Assembly (NCBI RefSeq): GCF_029867415.1
Contig: NW_026705331.1
Coordinates: 124,001-188,000 of the forward strand
Length of the DNA stretch: 64,000 nucleotides
Reading direction: 5' to 3'
Source of the DNA: Vicia villosa
Lineage: Eukaryota > Streptophyta > Magnoliopsida > Fabales > Fabaceae
Each line of letters starts with the position of its first letter. Position 1 is the stretch's first letter. Under the pieces are notes generated by a model. The model ran no database searches and had not been told where the DNA came from. It saw only the letters and a program-made list of their open reading frames with translations. Positions 32,173-44,456 of the stretch are shown here, piece after piece. A program made the position numbers and the translations under genes.

Positions 32173-35100
32173 TGTTATACCCCAAAATTTGCCCGCATCT
32201 TTTTTCAAGAAAACTCCAATCTGAAAATTAAGAGTCTCATATAATCATGGATTTTTATTTCAACAAATATCCTGACATATGAAATACTTAGTTTTTAGAA
32301 TTTTTCTTATACAGTAATTTGGCTTGCAGTTGAATTTATTCTTACGCAAACGCCAAATACTGTTTATTACTTCACACATGCTATTTATTTATTTACAGAT
32401 AAATAGTACTGACACAATTGGTACAGAGTTAAATCTTTTTGCAGGCGCAGAATCAGGAAACTCAGACTGTACTGGTAACAAGTAGATTATTATTATCTTT
32501 TGTTTCCCACTAATTTTGGTACTATATTCCATTATTTTCAAAAATCTTTTCAAATCTCTTTTTCAAAAATCAAATCCTAACTTTATTCTCTACATCTCTC
32601 TTTTTCCCAACACTATCATACACTTTCTTTCAAATCTTACTTCCACTCAAATTTTCCTTTTGTACGGAATCACATCATTCCCCAACGTCTCTATCCTTCT
32701 TTCCATTCTATAAATACCTCTCATTTTCTCATAAAAATCTCACATCAAATTCTAATTCATCTCTCAAATTTCTACTTCATAATCCATCCTTTCTTCTTCC
32801 CCGACAAAATGGCAAAGCGGTGGGAAACGTGTTTTCTTATGGTCATCACCATTGCTACGGTGATCATGTCTTTCTTCTGTCTACATAGCCCGGAACACTG
32901 TGGACCTGGGATGCTTATGCTCCCAATCATCTACATGTTACTATTTGTAGCATGGGTTATCAATCGTCATTCTTAAAATTTGCCGTATTTCTTATTTCTT
33001 AAATGTACCGTTTATTCGTCGTACTGTTCAATATAGTATGTAATATTTGTACTGTCAGTATTAAATGTTGTACTATTTGTCATAATATTGCTTAATTACT
33101 CAGATAATATTTTGTGTGTTTTCTGCCAGTCAAATATTCATTTTTCTGTGCATTAAATGATTTTCAGGGTTATTATCGGTAATTTTGCCCGCATACAGCA
33201 AATATTAGTTATTTATTATGTCTGTGTTTTTTTTAACAAGTCATGTAAATAAACTTTCATTTTTTTTCACATAAAACAAAAACAAAAACAACAAAAAAGA
33301 AAATTAACTTTGACTGTTGATTTTTCACTCTAACTGCTACGTCAATACCTGAACAGTCAATTGACAGTCAAACTGCTGGCAGTACAATTCTCAGTGTTTT
33401 GTACCATCAATCAAATCAATCTTTTACAATTCAAAATTCCAAGATTTTTGTTCTAGAAGTCTTCTGAATATCACGCGATTAGCAGAGACTCAACACTGCA
33501 CAAAAATCAGGTACGCTTAACTGTCTCCTACACAAACAGTCCCTGACTAGGGTTTTCTTGTTTTTACAGGAGAAACAAGTTTTTGAGACCACAAATGGAT
33601 TTCATGCACATCCATATATCTCAAAGTACCATCATACAAATTTTCAAACTTCAATTCACTCAGACGCACCGTCAGCAGCTCAAACAATCAACAGACGACC
33701 CGTTTGACCAAAAAGTCAACAGACAGTCAAAAATGAATTTTTTTGTCAAAGTCCATATTTTGTCAAAGGATTCATCATTTGATCATTGGATGATCATAAT
33801 TCATCAAGGAAAGATCAAAAATCAACAAAACCCTAAGATTCAAAATTAGGGTTTTTGCCTGAAAAGTCAACTCAACTTTGACTGGTCATAACTCTCTCAT
33901 CCTTCATCCAAAAAATTCAAACCAAAGCTCATTTTGAAGGAAATTCAATTATCTTTCAAATGCAATTGATCCCATGGTCATTGCATTCACCATTTGAAAA
34001 ATATGACCAAAGACATTACAGGTCATTTTCAAAGTCAACAAAAAGACACGTTTTTCAAAAGGACACACAAGGAGCATCAAAAATCATTTTGACATGAGAC
34101 CAAAGACATTGGTTAGAGGACTCTTTGAGGTTTCCAAAAAGTGCAAGATCTCCTTCATATGACAAAAATTGAGGGATTTACACCTTGTTGAAGTTGGCTA
34201 AATTTTGGGAAAATACATGAAATCAACATTGCTCAAAAATGTATTTTTTCCAAATGGGGCCAAGTTTTCATGGTTCAAACATCATTTCCATAATATAATG
34301 GGCCTCCCACGACCAAGACAAAGCCCACATCATTTTTATCCATTTTTGATTTAATTTTATCACATATAAGATTAAATTTAAAAGGGAAAATGGAAGGATA
34401 ATGCATAGCTTGAATTCCAAGCATGACTCATCAAGAGAATCATTCAACTCTGTCCCAAGCCAAAGTACAGCAGAGGGAGAGAAGAAAATCAAGCCATAGT
34501 GGCTTAAATGCCAAGCTACACATGTGGAAAAAGTCAAAAATTCAACAAAGCACTTATTGCTTTCTAGCTTAGATTTTAAGCACTTCAATGCTTATATATA
34601 GGCTAGCATACTTCAGTAATGAAGAGAGACAAGTTCAGAAACAAAGCCTTGCTTGTAACACACTTGTAATCACTTGAAACTTTTCAAAGAAATCTCAAAT
34701 TCGAATTTTGAATTCCAGTCACTTTCCATACAAACTAAACATTCTAATACCTTCCTCAAGCATCACTGAACATATCTCAATCATTTCCAAGTCTTGAAAC
34801 CTCATAAATCGAGCTACCTAGGCCACGGTTTGTTCAAACTAAAACTAACTTATATCTCATAACACACGCATATCTAGCAAGATGTAGACATATATTTGAA
34901 CTTAGTGTGGTGTGTAGATCGTTTCTGGACATTTAATTAAGGTTTGGTTGCTTATATACGAAGTTACCATTTTAGGGTTCATACTCTCCAAATTAGGGCT
35001 TTCTGAAATAAGCAAAATTACAGGTTCTAAGTGGTACCACTGAATTCGTATGGACTAGACGAATTGAATGGGCATGTCGCGCCAAATTTATATTCACGTT

Positions 35101-36846
35101 TACACCTATTCGCTATTTTGCAGGCTTAAGCATCACTTATTATAGCGCTTTTTTACAAAAGCGCTGTCAAAGGTGTTGTCTGGAGGTTGAAGATGATGCG
35201 TGTCCTCACCCTATTGGCTGGCATGCGCGCGTGTTTTTTAAATTTATCTCTGATTCTGTGCTTTGCAGGTGTAACTTTTACCACGTGCCTCAATATCTGG
35301 GCCATCTGATCTCATTTAATGACTCATCCAACGCATCAGAATGAATCCCCATACCATGGACTCTCAGATTAATCACACATGATCATGTATCCTTTTATTT
35401 TCTATTTTATTTTAATTTTCTTTGCAAAATTAATTAAAAATAGTTTTAAAAATCCAAAAAATACACAAAATATTTTTAGACTTCTAAAATAATATATTAT
35501 TTTCTGAAATAAAAATATTTCATTTTTCTTCAAAATTTCAATATTTTGCATAATTAATTAGTATATATTTATATATTTGCTTTTTAATTATTCTAACCAA
35601 TCAAAAAATCATAAAAAAAATTGTTCTTTATATTAAATATTGTTTATATGTTATAAACTAATTTTGTACATATTTAGGATAATTTTCTCTTTAAGTTTTA
35701 ATTATTTGTATAATTATTTGCATAATTATGTTTTAATTAGCTTAATCAATTTCAAATCAATTTCAAAAATTCCAAAAAATTAGTTTTGTTTTAAAATTAA
35801 TTGACAAATATTTTGTACATTTTTTTAAACTTAATTTCTAGGTTTAAATTTATTTTCATATTTTTTTCATTTTAATTTAATTAATCATGCATTAATTATA
35901 ATTAAAATCAATCATAAAAAAAATCCAAAAACATGCCTTTTATTTTTCTTGCAATTTAAATTCCTAGATAAATGTATAGGATGTCAAATTCATGTAAATA
36001 GGCTAGTTTACATTTCCTGCACAATCGATGTAATAGCGTAGATTTACTTTCCGCATTTTAATTTCCAGCAAATATAAACTGCGTGTATGTCAAAGATAAA
36101 ATTGAACCGTTAGATCACTAACTTCAAAGATAAAATATCTGAATCCAAACACAATCAAACTTGCACCTCTTAAGGTAATCCCTTCTCATTCTTTTCAAAA
36201 TCAAAGTCAAAATTCTACTGTTTCGAGTACAAAATCGAACCTTTTGTTTGTATCCGGTGAAAGGATAGATTTTTAAAGGAAATAAGGATAAAGACCTTAC
36301 AACTCAGGGTAGACCTCCTAGTTTGCTTGCTCAAATCAAAACAAACAAAATTCTCATACACTGTTGTTTTTCAAACAAAACTTTCCAAAAAGACAATACT
36401 TTGTATACATCCAAACACGGATCATTACAAAGTTAACGTTCTTTTCAAAACATCTTTTGAAAGATAAACAAACATTTTGTATACATCCGCACAAGGATCA
36501 TTACAAATTCAATTTACAAAGGTATTTGAAACCACATATGAGCATTCTAAAGCAATTGAAAAATGATCAAAAAACAAGTGAGCTAAGCAAACTTAAGAGC
36601 CCATGGATAACCATGGATACAAAGGGTGCTAACACCTTCCCTTTGTATAACCTACCCCCTTACCCAGAATTTCTTAAAGGTCTTTTTTCTGTTTCTTTTA
36701 TAAACCTTTCCTTAATTGGATAAAATAAAAGGTCGGTGGCGACTCTGTGAATTTTCAAAAATGCGAAAGCATAAGCGATAAAAAAGAGTCAGTTCACGTA
36801 TCTCTCCCGCTCAGAGGTATGGCCCGAAAAAAAACGGAGGTCCACA
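32173..36846 (+). repeat. Ogre 3' LTR
   Basis: 4,674 bp, offset 28,560 from the 5' copy at its start. It carries the second copies of the TATA box, 55-codon ORF and AGCGCTTTT hairpin. Confidence 0.95.
32809..32976 (+). CDS. Second copy of the two-membrane-segment small ORF, Ogre 3' LTR
   Basis: Base-for-base the same as 4249-4416. Identity alone is not evidence of selection: with about 0.4% LTR divergence, less than one difference is expected over 168 bp. If polyadenylation occurs near 33250, Ogre mRNA would carry this ORF at both ends. Confidence 0.4.
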   Translation: MAKRWETCFLMVITIATVIMSFFCLHSPEHCGPGMLMLPIIYMLLFVAWVINRHS

Positions 36847-37766
36847 ACATAGATCATATGTCTGTACAATACAAGAGAGATAAAATGTGTGAGAAAGCAA
36901 ACACACATCATAAGATACGCAAGAGGCAACACATACTATGTATGTGATCATCCAAAGTGTTGTTATACACTAAACACATGCCTATATGATGGAAACAGAG
37001 AGCATGAACGTGAAAGCTGACGAGCTAATTTAAATGCTCCATTAAGAGGCAACATACACTATGTGTATGATGATTAAATATTGAAATCTCTTGGAGACCA
37101 AGTGAAGGTCAGGAGTCCAGGAGTCAATGGATATTATAACTCGTGGAGATCACTGAACAATCCACTGCAGTCAGTCACAGCAGGTAGCTGTGCAGGAAGT
37201 TAGTCACAACGCGTTGTTGTGTAGGTTACTAGATTGATGAACGTTATATCTGGAAGGGATCACTGAACGGTTCAGTCATCTAGGGGTTAGTCACTTGCGG
37301 GTAGCTTGTGCATGGTTAGTCACAGCAGTTGGCTGTGCAGGTTGTTAGTCACGAAGGAGGATCGTGCAGATGTAATCATGATTTGGTTATAGTGGATTAA
37401 GACCTCTGCACAAGAGGCAAATCACCTGAAGAAGGTGGACTGGAGGTAGCCTTATTCAGAAGGTGAACCAGGATAAAAATGAATGTGTCTTTTACTTTCT
37501 GCACAATTTGTTTTAACTTAGAACATTCAAGCAAAAGCTCCTCAAAATTGTACTGAGCAAGTAAGAAGTTCTGATGACACATAGAAGTTAAAATGAACAT
37601 CCTATTGGTTATGTATTTCTACATCCTCATGCTTCCGCAACATCAAAAGCATAATCCAATAGATGATAAAAACGAAAGAAAGAAAAGACATTAATAAAGA
37701 AAGGGAATTTTAATTAATAAAGAACACAATTCAATCCCCCCTTTCTTGTGTTTTTCTCCACCTTCA
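36847..37766 (+). repeat. 5' LTR of outer copia element, right part
   Basis: Resumes the LTR after the Ogre insertion and ends CCTTCA at 37766. Compared with the 3' LTR it lacks 606 bp (the equivalent of 51415-52020). The breakpoint at 37083-37087 is GAAAT, which occurs at both ends of the missing segment. Confidence 0.9.
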
Positions 37767-37768
37767 AT

Positions 37769-37780
37769 TGATATCAGAGC
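37769..37780 (+). other. Outer copia primer-binding site (tRNA-iMet type)
   Basis: TGATATCAGAGC two bases after the LTR; the usual copia site is TGGTATCAGAGC, so there is one G-to-A change. Confidence 0.75.
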
Positions 37781-39268
37781 ATGACTCTGTATTGATCTCG
37801 AGATCAAACACTTAACCGTGTAGAGAGATCCAGAAGGAGAAAAACATCACTAAGCAGAAGATCAACGTCATACTCTAACACTCAATATAATCATAAGATG
37901 TCAAGGCTAGATCTCAAGACTCTGAACGTGTCACCTACATATCAAAAGGAGTTTTGAAAATTAACAAAAGAATATTCTACAAAGCTCAAGACATCAGAAT
38001 GAAGAATATGTGATCAATGGAAATATTCAAAGATGAATAAGTGTAGCTGACTCATGACAAGAGATCATCTCAGACTCTTCAGTGCCAGTCATAGGAAGAA
38101 GATAAGGAAGAACAAGATTGTAAGAATGAAGACTCTGTAGAAAGGAAAGGCAGAACATCTGCTCAAATGAAGACATTCAGTCAAGATCAGGAAGACAAAA
38201 AAAAGCACAGCTGACTCAAGCCAGAATGATCAAATCCATTCAGTCAAGATCAGGTCAAGGAATAAAGACACTTCAAGACAAAGATCAGAAGAAGAAAAAG
38301 ACAGAACCTCTTCATCAGAAGATGCTCAAGCTCAGACAAAGACAAGAAGGAGGGCTTATCACCCAATACGGTAAGATCTTTCTAAAACTCTCTCTCTTAT
38401 AATTCTACTAACTTCAAAATGAGTTTATTGATTATATACATAGATTTCTTCTGTATATTTAGTTTTTATTAGTGCCTGCTCTACTATTTGTCACATTATC
38501 CATGCATGTGCAGCATTTCTGCTTTAACATTAATTACTACATTCAATTCATATTTATTAGCTGTCTCTAAAAATCTATCTATGTGCTCTAAACGTATGTC
38601 TCTACCACTTATCTAATCCTACATGCTCACAGACGTATCATCATAAATGGCTAACACCTCCTTATTATCTTCCTCTTACCCAAATGTTTAATCTAAGTTT
38701 GTCCTCATCAATTTTTTTTAAAGTAAGTTAAGTAGATATGTTGTTTTGCTAAAACACCTAAATATTATAAACAAGATTGAAAAAGCTGAAGATATCTTAA
38801 TTTCCTCAGAAGTTCTGATAGAATTTACGTAAGTTTCAGAAGACAGAGCATTAAAGGAATTGTCTGAATTTTAAAGGTGATTGAAGTTTTCAGTATTTAT
38901 GAGCTCTTAAAACCTCTTGCGGTCAAATTCTATCCTTTAGTGTTTCATACACGCAAAACCCTTGGATCCTGAACACGTGTTCAAATGTTTTTTTTAAATG
39001 TCGCAGTCGGTGTAGCTCTAAGTCCCAAGTCCTAGGTATCTGTTCCAAATCTCTTCGTCATGCTATCTCCTCCCAACCGTCAGGATCATCAAATACGAAT
39101 AATAATTAGGTTTAACTAGGGGTTCCTTTTTCAAAACTTTCCCTACCATTATTTATACTCCCTAATCTACTCCTTAGCCTTCATCACTTCACTAGTTTTT
39201 CTCAACCCAATACACATCCTTCCCAAACCCATCTCCTGCTCCTCTTCAACCGTCTCCCTTTCCTTCAA
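37781..39268 (+). other. Outer copia internal sequence without gag
   Basis: Purine-rich GAAGAA/CAGAAG-type sequence to about 38370, then an AT-rich part. Near 38370-38375 ACG|GTAAGA resembles a splice donor. No gag, protease or RT similarity is visible, in contrast with the inner element. Confidence 0.5.
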
Positions 39269-39307
39269 ATGGACGTCCAACCTAGTCTCACTATTCTCAA
39301 AGAAAAT
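39269..39307 (+). pseudogene. Outer copia ORF, first codons before the inner insertion
   Basis: ATG at 39269 opens MDVQPSLTILKE, cut by the inner copia element. The frame resumes at 48442 as FIGLAAINQHLTELL. See the entry at 48442-49101. Confidence 0.6.
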
Positions 39308-40326
39308 TGTTAGAACAAGATTTGTTCTGATCAATATTCTTAGTTTTGATGATAACATTATATATGAATTTTGTATAAGACAATGTGGTACTCTAATCCT
39401 ATGCACTTTCCATTTTAGGAAATATATATAAAGAGTATGCACAATTCAGCGCAAGAAGCACTGACTCAGAAGGTTCAAGTATGCAACATCAGAACATGCT
39501 CTCGCAAGACATCAGAAGATGGTCAAGCAGAATCAGAACATGGTCTATGAAGCATCAGAAGAACTTGAGTTCAGAAGCAGAAGCACTGAAGTTCTTATGG
39601 TATCACGCTAGAAGCACTTCAAAGTCAGAAGATAAAGAAGATGCTCTGCACAAAGCTGAATGACTCTGATATTCAAACGTTGTATCTACAAACATCAGAT
39701 CAGAAGCAAGTAAAAGATGACAGGCTACGCTGACTGACAAAAGGAACGTTAGAAGCTATTAAAGGCAAAGTCAGTTAAAGCAAGAAAAGCAAGGCTCGAG
39801 GTAGTTGACAAAAGAGTGAAACATTAAATCCAAAGTTGTACGGATTACGCAATGCATTAAATGCTCCCAACGGTCATCTTCTCAAAACGCCTATAAATAG
39901 TGAAGTTCTGATCAGAAGCACGGTTACAACACTTACGCGAACAACTCTTCACAAACAACCTTAAACGTTGCTGAATCAAAGTCTTACAAACTTCATCTTC
40001 AACCTCACTACTCTTGTAATATCTTACTGAGATTTAAGCTTAGAACTTAAGAGAAATATCACAGTTGTGATTATAGCTTTTTAAGAAGCATTTGTATACT
40101 CTTGTAAACATTTATTTTACATTGAATTGTAAAAGGTTCCTAGAGTGATCAAGTTGTGATCAGTAGACTCTAGAAGACTTAGAAGTTTCTAAGTGGTGAA
40201 TTTCCTAGAGTGATCAAGGTGTGATCAGAATACTCTAGAAGACTTAGAGGGTATCTAAGTGCAAAACCATTGTAATCAAGGTTGATTAGTGGATTAAATC
40301 CTCAGGTGAGGTAAATCACTCTAAAT
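39308..40326 (+). repeat. Inner copia 5' LTR, truncated
   Basis: Matches 47290-48306. It has a CTATAAATAG box at 39891-39900 (3' LTR copy at 47872-47881). Alignment stops at CTCTAA, directly followed by gag sequence. Confidence 0.9.
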
Positions 40327-42201
40327 GGAAATGGATATACTAGACCACCAGTATTTGATGGTGAAAACTTTGAATACTGGAAAGATAGATTGGAAAGTTA
40401 CTTTCTTGGTTTAGATGGTGATTTATGGGACTTGCTTGTAGATGGTTACAAACATCCAGTAAATTCTAGTGGAGAAAAGATGTCAAGACAAGAAATGAGT
40501 GATGATCAAAAGAAACAATTCAAAAATCATCACAAGTCAAGGACTGTTTTGCTGAATGCTATTTCTCATTGTGAATATGAGAAGATATCAAACAGGGAAA
40601 CTGCCCATGACATCTTTGAATCATTAAAGATGACTCACGAAGGAAATGCCCAAGTCATGGAGACTAAAGCTCTTGCATTAATCCAGAAGTATGAAGCCTT
40701 CAAGATGGAGGATGATAAAAACATTGAAACAATGTTCTCAAGCTTTCAAACTCTAACTGCTGGATTAAGAGTGCTTGACAAGGGATATACATAGGCTGGT
40801 CATGTCAAGAAGATCATCAGAAGCTTGCCCAGAAGATGGGGCCCAATGGTGACTGCATTCAAGATAGCAAATAATCTGAATGAAGTCTCTTTGGAAGAGC
40901 TGATCAGCGTCTTGAGGAGTCATGAAATAGAGCTGGATGCTAATGAACCTCAGAAGAAAGGTAAGTCTATTGCATTAAAATCTTTAAATAAAAAATGCAC
41001 TAACGCTTTTTAGGATGAAGAAGAAGATTATGAAGAATCAGAATCAGAAGAAGAAGAAGATGATGAACTGTCCATGATCTCCAGAAGGATAAACCAACTC
41101 TGGAAAAGTAAGCAAAGGAAGTTCAAGGACTTCAGAAATTCCAAAAATCCTGAAAGAGGAGAATCTTCTGGAAGCAGAAGAAATGACAAGAAGAAGGTCA
41201 CGTGCTTTGAATGCAATGAGCCAGGACATTACAAGAGTGGGTGTCCAAAGCTTCAGAAGGAGAAGCCCAAGAAGAAGTTTCATAAGAAGAAAGGTCTTAT
41301 GGCAACTTGGGATGATTCAGATTCATCAGAATCGGAATCAGACTCTGAAGGCGAGCAGGCAAACATTGCGCTGATGGCTACTGTGGATGCTGAATCAGAA
41401 TCTACATCAGAATCAGACTCTGACTCTGAAGAGGTATTTTCTTATCTATCTAGAGATGAGCTAGCTTCCAGTTTAGCTGAAATTCTTGAAATCAAGGCTA
41501 AGCTTAGTATCAAATACAAAAAGCTAAGAAAGCTCTTTGTATCTGAAACTAAGAAGCTTGAATTAGAAAATTCTGAACTCAAAGAAAAAGTTTTAAAACT
41601 ATCCAAAGATGTTGAGTCATCTTCTGGTTCAGAAAAATCTATTCCAAGCTTGAACAATATTCTTAAAGAAAATGATTTGAGTTTCAAGAAATTCTTATCT
41701 AGAGGTATTGGTAGAAGTCAACTTGCCTCTATGATATATGATGTAAGTGGAAACAAGAGAGTTGGCATAGGCTATGAGGGTGATACCCCATACAAACTTG
41801 AACATGTAAATGATATGAAAATCACATACAAGCCATTGTATGATCAGTTCAAGTGTTGCCACTCCCATGATATTAGGCTCACCTCACATGCTAAAAGCTT
41901 TCACGTTACACACACTAAGAAGCATGTGACACAAAATAGAAAATATCATGTTGCTCAACCTAAGGAATATCATGTTGTACCTCCTATTGTTTACCATGCT
42001 AAACCCAAGTTCAATCAGAACTTGAGGAGAACTAACAAGAAAGGACCCAAGAAAATGTGGGTACCTAAGGAGAAGATAATTTCTGTTGCAGATATCCTTG
42101 GCAGCAAAGAAGACAAAGCAAAACATGTCATGGTACCTGGACTTTGGGTGCTCGCGGCACATGATGGGAAGAAGGTCTATGTTCCAAGACCTGGTGCTTA
42201 A
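40327..42201 (+). pseudogene. gag: Inner copia gag and start of protease
   Basis: Copia gag (UBN2/DUF4219 type): RPPVFDGENFEYWKDRL near 40345-40395, then LDGDLWDLLVDGYKHP and IIRSLPRRWGPMV. A CCHC zinc knuckle CFECNEPGHYKSGC is at about 41203-41244, followed by a long Ser/Glu/Asp-rich and coiled-coil region typical of SIRE. Stops: TAG at 40792-40794 and TAG at 41011-41013; the second looks like CAG mutated. The first ATG of gag was lost with the LTR end. Near 42130 the frame shifts. Confidence 0.85.
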
Positions 42202-42289
42202 ATCTGTTGGAGAAGTTAAGTTTGGAGGAGATCAGAAGGGCAAAATCATTGGCTCAGGAACCATAAGTACTGGTAACTCTCTTCTATAA
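42086..42289 (+). pseudogene. Inner copia protease segment
   Basis: Carries WYLDFGCSRHMMG. The copia protease active site normally reads D-S-G (DSGCSRHMTG), so the serine has become phenylalanine. It is bounded by frameshifts on both sides. Confidence 0.75.
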
Positions 42290-42327
42290 CTAATGTTCTT
42301 CTGGTAGATGGATTAGCTCATAACTTA

Positions 42328-43878
42328 TTGTCCATAAGTCAAGTAAGTGATAATGGTTATGAAATAATCTTTGATCAAAAGTCTTGTAAGGCTGTAAGTC
42401 AGAAGGATGGCTCAATCCTGTTTACAGGAAAGAGAAAGAACAACATTTACAAGATTGATCTTCAGGATCTTAAGAATCAGAAGGTAACTTGTCTTATGTC
42501 TGTTAGCGAAGAACAATGGGTCTGGCACAGAAGATTAGGCCATGCTAGTTTGAGAAAGATTTCTCAGATTAACAAACTAAATCTAGTAAGAGGACTCCCT
42601 AATCTGAAATATAAATCAGATGCTCTTTGCGAAGCATGTCGGAAAGGGAAGTTTTCCAAACCTGCATTCAAATCTAAGAATGTTGTCTCTTCCTCTAGGC
42701 CGCTAGAACTTCTGCACATTGATTTGTTTGGCCCAGTCAAAACAGCATCTGCCAGAGGGAAGAAATATGGATTAGTCATCGTAGATGATTATAGTCGATG
42801 GACATGGGTCAAGTTCTTGAAACACAAGGATGAGTCTCATTCAATGTTCTTTGAATTCTGCACTCAGATCCAATCTGAGAAAGAGTGTAAAATCATAAGG
42901 GTCAGAAGTGATCATGGTGGCAAATTTGAGAACAGATTCTTTGAGGTTTACTTCAAAGAAAATGGTATTGCCCATGATTTCTTTTGCCCTAGAACTCCAC
43001 AGCAAAATGGAGTTGTAGAGCGAAAGAATAGGACTCTACAAGAAATGGCCAGAACCATGATCAATGAAACCAATATGGCTAAGCATTTCTAGGCAGAAGC
43101 AATAAACACTGCATACTATATTCAGAATAGAATCTCTATCAAACCTATTCTTAATAAGACTCCTTATGAATTGTGGAAGAACAGAAAGCCCAACATTTCA
43201 TATTTTCATCCTTTTGGATGTGTTTGTTTTATTCTGAATACTAAAGATCATCTGAGTAAGTTTGATTCTAAGGCACAGAAGTGTTTCCTTCTTGGATATT
43301 CTGAATGCTCTAAAGGCTACAGAGTATACAATACTGAAACATTGATTGTTGAAGAATCAATTAATATCAGATTTGATGATAAGCTTGGTCTTGAAAAACC
43401 AAAGCAGTTTGAGAATTTTACAGATATAGATATCTCAATCTCAGAAGCTGAAGAACCCAGAAGCAAAGTATCAGAAGATCAAGTTGCTGCTTCTTTAGAG
43501 AATCTCAGAATTTCTGAAGAGCCAACTGTCAAAAGATCTTCTAGACTCAACTCTGCTCACTCAGAAGATGTTATTCTTGGAAAGAAAGAAGATCCTATCA
43601 GAACAAGAGCATTCCTTAAGAACAATGCAGAATGTCAATTAGGTCTTGTTTCTCTGATCGAGCCAACTTCAGTTGATCAAGCTCTAGAAGATGCAGACTG
43701 GATAATTGCCATGCAAGAAGAACTAAATCAGTTTACAAGGAATGATGTGTGGGATCTTGTTCCTAGACCAAAAGGATTTAACATCATTGGTACGAAGTGG
43801 GTCTTCAGAAACAAGCTAAGCGAAAAAGGAGAAGTTGTAAGAAACAAAGCCAGACTGGTTGCTCAGAGCTATAGTTAG
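42328..43878 (+). pseudogene. pol: Inner copia integrase and RT start, with two TAG stops
   Basis: GAG_pre-integrase zinc finger WHRRLGHASL ... LCEACRKGK, catalytic Asp in LLHIDLFGP, Asp in RSDHGGKFEN and Glu in GVVERKNRT. A TAG at 43090-43092 replaces the Trp codon expected after AKHF. The integrase C-terminus (PFGCVCFILNTKDHL, KCFLLGY) follows. RT begins near 43690 (EDADWIIAMQEELNQF, GTKWVFRNKL) and meets TAG at 43876-43878, probably a former CAG. Confidence 0.88.
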
Positions 43879-44428
43879 CAAGAAGGTATTGACTATACAG
43901 AAACCTTTGCACCGGTGGCCATTTTAGAATCTATTCGCTTATTGATTTCTTTTTCCACTCAACACAACATCACTCTATATCATATGGATGTTAAGAGTGC
44001 CTTCTTAAATGGTTATATAGATGAGGAAGTCTATGTCCACCAACCTCCTGGTTTTGAAGACTCCAAGTCTCCAGAACATGTTTTTAAATTAAAGAAATCA
44101 TTATACGGATTGAAGCAAGCTCCTAGAGCTTGGTATGAAAGATTAATTTCTTTCCTTTTGGATAATGGTTTCATTAGAGGAAAAGTGGATACTACTCTCT
44201 TTTGTAAAACCTTTAAAAAGGATCTTTTAATTTGCCAAATTTATGTTGATGATATTATCTTTGGAACACCTAATGCTACACTTAAAGGAGTTTACTAAGT
44301 CTATGCAGGCTGAGTTTGAAATGAGCATGATGGGAGAACTCAAGTATTTTCTTAGGATTCAAATCAACCAAACCTCTGATGGAACGTATTTTCCTCTAGA
44401 TCTGCATCTCATCTCACTACTTCTTTGA
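43879..44428 (+). pseudogene. pol: Inner copia RT, frameshifted and truncated
   Basis: TFAPVAILESIRLL, YHMDVKSAFLNGYIDEEVY, LKKSLYGLKQAPRAWYERL and the catalytic YVDDIIFG (about 44242-44266) are present. The frame shifts near 44280, then EFEMSMMGELKYFL, and homology ends near 44400. The RT connection and RNase H are deleted, and ORF3-like sequence starts within about 60 bp. Confidence 0.85.
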
Positions 44429-44456
44429 AGCCTTCCTATAGAGTTTAGCTGAGATT

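Larger units (their letters stand above)
3613..36846 (+). mobile_element. Ogre-type Ty3/gypsy (Tat lineage) retrotransposon
   Basis: Two LTRs of 4,692 and 4,674 bp (3613-8304 and 32173-36846) start TGTTATACCCC and end GGTCCACA. Flanking 5-mers are ACATT (3608-3612) and ACATA (36847-36851), a target duplication with one mismatch. The whole is 33,234 bp; without the nested Athila and its target duplicate it is about 21.3 kb, a normal Ogre size. Gene order is ORF1, gag-protease, intron, RT-RNase H-archaeal-type RNase H-integrase, then a long repeat-bearing 3' UTR. This order, the extra RNase H and the intron are known hallmarks of Ogre. In-frame stops and the Athila insertion in integrase make this copy non-autonomous. 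Confidence 0.95.
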
